Origin: Bin107 sp965221655
GTDB taxonomy: Bacteria; UBA8248
NCBI GenBank assembly: GCA_965221655.1
Contig: OZ244906.1
Span: 620,001-684,000 of the forward strand
DNA length: 64,000 nt
Reading direction: 5' to 3'
Each line of letters starts with the position of its first letter. Within the stretch, counting starts at the first letter, position 1. The notes below the pieces were generated by a model. That model saw only the letters and a list, made by a program, of their open reading frames with translations, was not told the DNA's origin and searched no databases. Made by a program: the position numbers and the translations under genes. Positions 60,181-64,000 of this stretch are shown here, one piece after another.

Positions 60181-61443
60181 CTAGGAGTGGCGCTCGATGT
60201 AGCCCGCCGCCTCCTCCCTCGGCACCTCGGTCTGTCTGCTTTCCCGCATGTGGCGCACGCCCACGACGCCTTTCGCCATCTCCTCTTCGCCGAGAAGGAG
60301 GACGAACGCGGCTCCTGAGCGATCCGCACGCCGCATCTGGCTCTTCATGCTGCCCCCGCCGAAGGCGCGGTCCGTGCGAATTCCCCGCGCGCGCAACTCC
60401 GAGGCGAGCGAGAAGGCTTCCGCCTGCGCGGCCGCGCCAAGGGCGACGACGTAGACTTGCGGCTCCTCCCCGGTGAGGGGGCTCTGCTCCCCGGCCAGTT
60501 GCAGGAGGCGCTCCATCCCGATGGCGAAGCCGATGGCGGGCGTCGGCGGCCCGCCCAACTCCTCCACCAGGCCGTCGTAGCGCCCGCCGCCGCACACCGC
60601 GTTTTGCGCTCCCAGGCTCTCGCTCGTCACCTCGAAGACGGTGAGGCAGTAGTAGTCCAGCCCGCGCACGAGCCGGGGGTTCGTCTCGTAGGCGACGCCC
60701 GCACGCTTGAGCAGGCGGCATACCTCGTCGAGGTGGGCGCGGCAGGCCTCGTTCCAGAATGCGTCGATTCTCGGAGCGCGCGCGATGATCTCCTGGTGGT
60801 CGGGGTCCTTGCTGTCCAGGAAGCGCAAGGGGTTGCGCTCGATGCGTCCGGCGACCTCGGCCCCCAGGTGCTTCGTCTCGCTGCGGAGAAATGCCTGGAG
60901 GGCCGCGGCGTAGGCCGGGCGGCATTCCGCGTCGCCGAGGTTGTTGATCTGAAGCGCGAGACCCTCGATTCCCATGCCGCCGAGAAACTCCATCAACATG
61001 ACGATGAGCTCGGCGTCGACCGCCGGATCGAGCGCGCCGAAAACCTCGGCGTCGATTTGGTGGAACTGCCGCAAACGTCCCGCCTGGGGGCGCTCGTAGC
61101 GGAACATGGGGCCGATGCAAAACAGCTTCGAGACTCCCGGGCGGTTGTAGAGTCCGTTTTGGACGTAGGCGCGGCAAATCGAGGCGGTGGCCTCGGGCCG
61201 CAGGGTGATGGAATCCCCCCCCTTGTCGGTGAACGTGTACATCTCCTTGGAGACGATGTCGGTTTCCTCGCCGATGCCGCGCGCGAAGAGTTCCGTGCGC
61301 TCGAACACGGGCACCCGTATCTCCCCGTAGCCGTAGCGCGCGAATACCTCGCGCGCGAGGCGCTCGGCGCCCCGCCAGCGCGCGGATTCCTCGGGCAGAA
61401 CGTCGCGCACGCCGCGCACCGCCGTGAGCCTGGGCCGCGCCAT
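60181..61443 (-). CDS. hisS: Histidyl-tRNA synthetase
   Basis: This 420-residue class II synthetase charges tRNA-His. Motif 1 is in the LPEESARWRGAERLAREVFA region, motif 2 is FRYERPQAGRLRQFHQIDAEVFG, the histidine-binding blocks are LVRGLDYYCLTVFEV and VCGGGRYDGLVEELGG, motif 3 is AIGFAIGMERLLQL, and the anticodon-binding domain follows. It starts 3 nt after the sirtuin stop, with GGAGG inside the sirtuin coding sequence, so the two are translationally coupled. That pairing is unusual. Confidence 0.95.
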   Translation of the reverse strand: MARPRLTAVRGVRDVLPEESARWRGAERLAREVFARYGYGEIRVPVFERTELFARGIGEETDIVSKEMYTFTDKGGDSITLRPEATASICRAYVQNGLYNRPGVSKLFCIGPMFRYERPQAGRLRQFHQIDAEVFGALDPAVDAELIVMLMEFLGGMGIEGLALQINNLGDAECRPAYAAALQAFLRSETKHLGAEVAGRIERNPLRFLDSKDPDHQEIIARAPRIDAFWNEACRAHLDEVCRLLKRAGVAYETNPRLVRGLDYYCLTVFEVTSESLGAQNAVCGGGRYDGLVEELGGPPTPAIGFAIGMERLLQLAGEQSPLTGEEPQVYVVALGAAAQAEAFSLASELRARGIRTDRAFGGGSMKSQMRRADRSGAAFVLLLGEEEMAKGVVGVRHMRESRQTEVPREEAAGYIERHS

Positions 61444-61445
61444 CG

Positions 61446-62195
61446 CTATCCTCCGAAAGCAGATTCGAGCAGGCGGGGAAGTGCGACGCCCGAGGGGGCT
61501 TCCACCGCCTCGCTCACGTAGGGGCTGATGTCCGTCGCCTCGGGGTTCACCTCGAGCACGAACGCTCCGTTGCGCGCCGCCGCCATCGGCATGGAGGCGG
61601 CGGGCTGCACCGCGGCGGAGGTGCCCGCCACGATCAGGTAGTCGCAATCATCCACCGCAACCAGCGCGCGGCGCAACTGCTCGGGGTCGAGCATCTCGCC
61701 GAACCACACCACGTGGGGACGCAGCGGGTGTTCGCACGCCTCGCAGCGGGGCGGCAGGGGGTCGAGCGGCACCTCGCGGTTCTCCCACGCAAGCGTGTAG
61801 CGTTCGCAGCCAGGGTTCGTGCAGCGCACGCGCCAGATGTTGCCGTGCAGCTCGACGATCTCCCGCGCGCCCGCGACGCCGTGGAGGTCGTCGATGTTCT
61901 GGGTGATGAGGGTGAATTGCGCGAGGCGGCCCTCCATCTCGGCGAGGGCGTAGTGGCCCGGGTTGGGCGAGAGGGGCGCAAGCGTTTGGCGGCGGTGGTC
62001 ATAAAACTCCCACACCAGCCGGGGGTCTGCGTGAAAGGCCTCCGGCGTGGCGAGTGAGGTGGCGCTGTAAGTGCGCCACAGCCCGCCCGCCCCCCGAAAG
62101 GTGGGCACGCCGCTTTCTGCACTCACGCCCGCTCCGGTCAGAACGGCTACGGAGTGCGCGTCTCTTAAGGCGTCTATTGCACGCCGGCTGAACAT
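61446..62195 (-). CDS. cobB: NAD-dependent protein deacylase, sirtuin (CobB type)
   Basis: This 249-residue sirtuin has VAVLTGAGVSAESGVPTFRG, the catalytic HGNIW preceded by TLITQNIDDLHG, four zinc Cys (CTNPGCER and CEACEHPLRP) and VWFGEMLD. EFYDHRRQ carries the Tyr-x-x-Arg pattern of class III (SIRT5-like) enzymes, which favours removal of succinyl or malonyl groups over acetyl. The ATG at 62195, with GGAG 6 nt upstream, is used. It is coupled to hisS. Confidence 0.9.
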   Translation of the reverse strand: MFSRRAIDALRDAHSVAVLTGAGVSAESGVPTFRGAGGLWRTYSATSLATPEAFHADPRLVWEFYDHRRQTLAPLSPNPGHYALAEMEGRLAQFTLITQNIDDLHGVAGAREIVELHGNIWRVRCTNPGCERYTLAWENREVPLDPLPPRCEACEHPLRPHVVWFGEMLDPEQLRRALVAVDDCDYLIVAGTSAAVQPAASMPMAAARNGAFVLEVNPEATDISPYVSEAVEAPSGVALPRLLESAFGG

Positions 62196-62356
62196 GGCCT
62201 CTCCACCAAGGGGTAAAAACAACCGCGAAGGTAGTCCATCCCCCGCCTGCGCGCAAACGGGTGCGCGAAGTTGACACGCACGCGGATGCCCCCTAGGTTT
62301 CTCGGGCTTTGGGTTCTTTCGGCGCAGGGCAATTCGCATAATCGGGAGAATGATTG

Positions 62357-64000
62357 ATGGCGCGCAACGGCTCGCAGGTTTTGCTGGATGCGCTTCGGGC
62401 GAACGGCGCGGAATATATCTTCGGCATTCCGGGGACGCTGACGCTGCCCGTCTACGACGCGATGATAGACGACGCGGGGGCTGCGACGCCCATCGTTACG
62501 CGCCACGAACAGGGTGCGGGCTTCGCCGCGGACGGCTACGCCAAGGTTTCGGGCCGAACGGGCGTGGTGTTCACCGTGCCCGGCCCGGGGGGGACGAACG
62601 TCGCCACGGCGCTTCGCTCCGCCTATGAGGACGGGGTGCCTCTCGTCGCGGTTACGGCGACGCTCGCCGACGACATGCGCGAGCGCAGCGCCATCCACGA
62701 CGTGGACATGGAAAAGGCCCTCGCCGGGTGCGTCAAGCGAGCCTTCACGCCCGATTCGGTCGCCGGCATCGCCCCCGCCGTCGAGGCGGCGTTTCGCTGG
62801 GCGGCGGCGGGAAGGCCCGGCCCGACCCAGGTGGTGATGAAGGCGAACCTTTTTGGGGCCGAAGAAGAGCGCGTGCTCATGGCGCCCGAGTTCGCCGGCC
62901 CGCCGCCCGCTCCTCCCGTGGATGAGCGTGGGCTGGACGAAATCGCAAACACCCTCCTCGCCGCCCGGCGGCCCGTGATTTACGCGGGCTACGGCGTCGT
63001 GCACGCTCGCTGCGAGCGGGAGGTGCAGCTTTTGGCCTCAAGGCTCGGCGCACCCGTCGTAACTTCCGTCAAGGCGCGGGGCGTTCTTTCAGAAGCCGAC
63101 CCGCTCTCCTTCGGCCTCGCGCACTTCACGGGCTGTGAGGAGATGCTCGCAGAAGCAGACTTGTGCCTCGCCCTCGGCACGGGCTTCGGGCAGTTCGCCA
63201 CCTTCTATTTCAAGGCTCCCATGCCGAAGAACCTCGTGCAGATAGACATCGACCCCGCGCGCGTGGGGCGCAACTACCCCGCTGCGGTGGGTCTGGTGAG
63301 CGATTTGCGCCCCGCACTGGAAGGGTTGCTCAAAAGAATCGCCGAGGCGGAGGATGCCCCGCTTTCAGAGGGGCACGTGCGCGTGCGCGCGGGCAAGCGG
63401 CTGTATGAGGAGACCCTGCGCTCGTTCTCGACGCAGCACCCCGCCCCGCCGTTTCACGGCCTCTTCGTCATGAAGACCCTGCGCGAGAACACCGCGCCGG
63501 ATACGATTTTCGTCTCCGATTCCTCGGCCACCCAGAGCTGGCTGCTGGAGCAGGCCTTCGTGATTCACGGACCCAGAAGCGTCCTGTTGTCCGAAGCCTA
63601 TCAATCGATGGGCTACGCCATGGGGGCGGCCATCGGCGCTAAGCTCGGCGCACCCGAACGGCCCGTGTGCGTCGTCGTGGGTGACGGGAGCTTCACCATG
63701 GCGTGTGGGGAACTGGCGACGGCGACGGCGCTTGACCTGGACGTCACCTATCTCATCTTCAACGACGGGGAATACAACGCCCTCAGGCACTCGCAAAAAC
63801 ACGTCTTCGGCGAGCGCTACATCGCCACCTCGCTCAACAATCCGGATTTCTCCGCCCTTGCGCGCGCGTTCGGCGCACAGGGCTGGCGCGTGGAATCAGC
63901 CGAAGAGTTGGGGCGCGCCATCCGCACCGCGCGCGAGGGAGGCGTTCACGTCATCGATTGCCCCATCGATCGCGACGTGCTCTCCTCCCGGTGGACGCGC
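62357..64000 (+). CDS. Thiamine-pyrophosphate-dependent enzyme, acetolactate-synthase-like (cut by window edge)
   Basis: The frame is open to the last base (548 codons). It has the three TPP-enzyme domains: N-terminal Pyr domain with IFGIPGTLTLPVYDAM, VTRHEQGAGFAADGYAKVSG (catalytic Glu in HEQGA) and TVPGPGGTNVATAL; a middle domain near residues 190-330; and the PP domain with VVVGDGSFTMACGELATATA..NDGEYN. It groups with acetolactate synthase, benzoylformate decarboxylase and oxalyl-CoA decarboxylase; the reaction is undetermined. GGGAGA precedes the ATG at 62357. It is divergent from the sirtuin-hisS pair. Confidence 0.88.
   Translation, partial: MARNGSQVLLDALRANGAEYIFGIPGTLTLPVYDAMIDDAGAATPIVTRHEQGAGFAADGYAKVSGRTGVVFTVPGPGGTNVATALRSAYEDGVPLVAVTATLADDMRERSAIHDVDMEKALAGCVKRAFTPDSVAGIAPAVEAAFRWAAAGRPGPTQVVMKANLFGAEEERVLMAPEFAGPPPAPPVDERGLDEIANTLLAARRPVIYAGYGVVHARCEREVQLLASRLGAPVVTSVKARGVLSEADPLSFGLAHFTGCEEMLAEADLCLALGTGFGQFATFYFKAPMPKNLVQIDIDPARVGRNYPAAVGLVSDLRPALEGLLKRIAEAEDAPLSEGHVRVRAGKRLYEETLRSFSTQHPAPPFHGLFVMKTLRENTAPDTIFVSDSSATQSWLLEQAFVIHGPRSVLLSEAYQSMGYAMGAAIGAKLGAPERPVCVVVGDGSFTMACGELATATALDLDVTYLIFNDGEYNALRHSQKHVFGERYIATSLNNPDFSALARAFGAQGWRVESAEELGRAIRTAREGGVHVIDCPIDRDVLSSRWTR

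Overview
The window is a chromosomal segment of a GC-rich, Gram-negative-type bacterium. It carries a complete System I cytochrome c maturation operon, several lipoproteins, bacterial ABC and TRAP-type binding proteins, and the rimP-nusA-infB-rbfA-truB-rpsO-pnp translation cluster. Gene content (Cys-type CcmE, CPGK-type CcmH, orphan catabolic enzymes, no mobile DNA) fits an uncultured Deltaproteobacteria-, Tectomicrobia- or Rokubacteria-like lineage, but I cannot assign it firmly. I saw no rRNA, tRNA, CRISPR array, insertion sequence or phage gene.

Layout. 1-550: end of ilvC and its terminator. 681-8706: ccmE-ccmF-(zinc-ribbon protein)-(membrane protein)-ccmA-ccmB-ccmC-ccmD-ccmH and two TlpA/CcmG thioredoxins. 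8730-11433: LDH2-type dehydrogenase, IPMDH-type dehydrogenase, cupin. 11475-17815 (minus): Fe(III)/Fbp-type ABC importer (binding protein, fused permease, two ATPases) with a CapA phosphoesterase; a TTGACA promoter lies upstream. 18142-24809: metallo-hydrolase pair, GHL10-like lipoprotein, orphan 2-oxoacid oxidoreductase gamma subunit, miaB, bifunctional nuclease, histidine phosphatase. 24995-31682: UvrD-type helicase, flavin reductase, Zn-alcohol dehydrogenase, MetE-like enzyme, and an overlapping Dam-type methylase and PD-(D/E)XK nuclease pair (compact restriction-modification). 31782-37209: a UGA-interrupted AhpD/CMD-family gene, GNAT, ACT protein, and an E1alpha-E1beta-E2 2-oxoacid dehydrogenase operon. 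37561-46611: translation/RNA cluster, visibly lower in GC than its flanks. 46745-53123: Gfo/Idh/MocA oxidoreductase, orphan TAXI binding protein, bicupin, Ada, allantoinase-like hydrolase. 53323-56819 (minus): glycosyltransferase-like DUF2064 protein, a second UGA-interrupted gene (DsbA/FrnE family), TPR lipoprotein, M48 protease. 56931-64000: CoxG-like protein, Zn-dehydrogenase lacking the catalytic Cys, FxsA, tandem GNAT, hisS, sirtuin, and a TPP-dependent enzyme running off the end.

Main discovery. Two unrelated thiol-redox genes are each interrupted by one in-frame UGA exactly where the family has its catalytic cysteine (CxxU in the AhpD/CMD protein, UxxC in the DsbA-like protein). Behind each UGA the RNA can fold the same hairpin: 14-nt spacer ending in U, 7-bp stem, 4-nt loop of form GGNC, 7-bp stem. 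This is the position and loop type of a bacterial SECIS element. I infer that both are selenoproteins and that the organism decodes UGA as selenocysteine; selA, selB, selC and selD would have to lie elsewhere in the genome. Conventional gene callers would truncate both genes.

A second non-coding signal is a decamer (consensus GTTTTCCCGG) repeated in tandem at two intergenic sites 17.8 kb apart, with A/T-tracts every 10 bp, which predicts bent DNA. In both cases it has the same orientation relative to the gene upstream of it.
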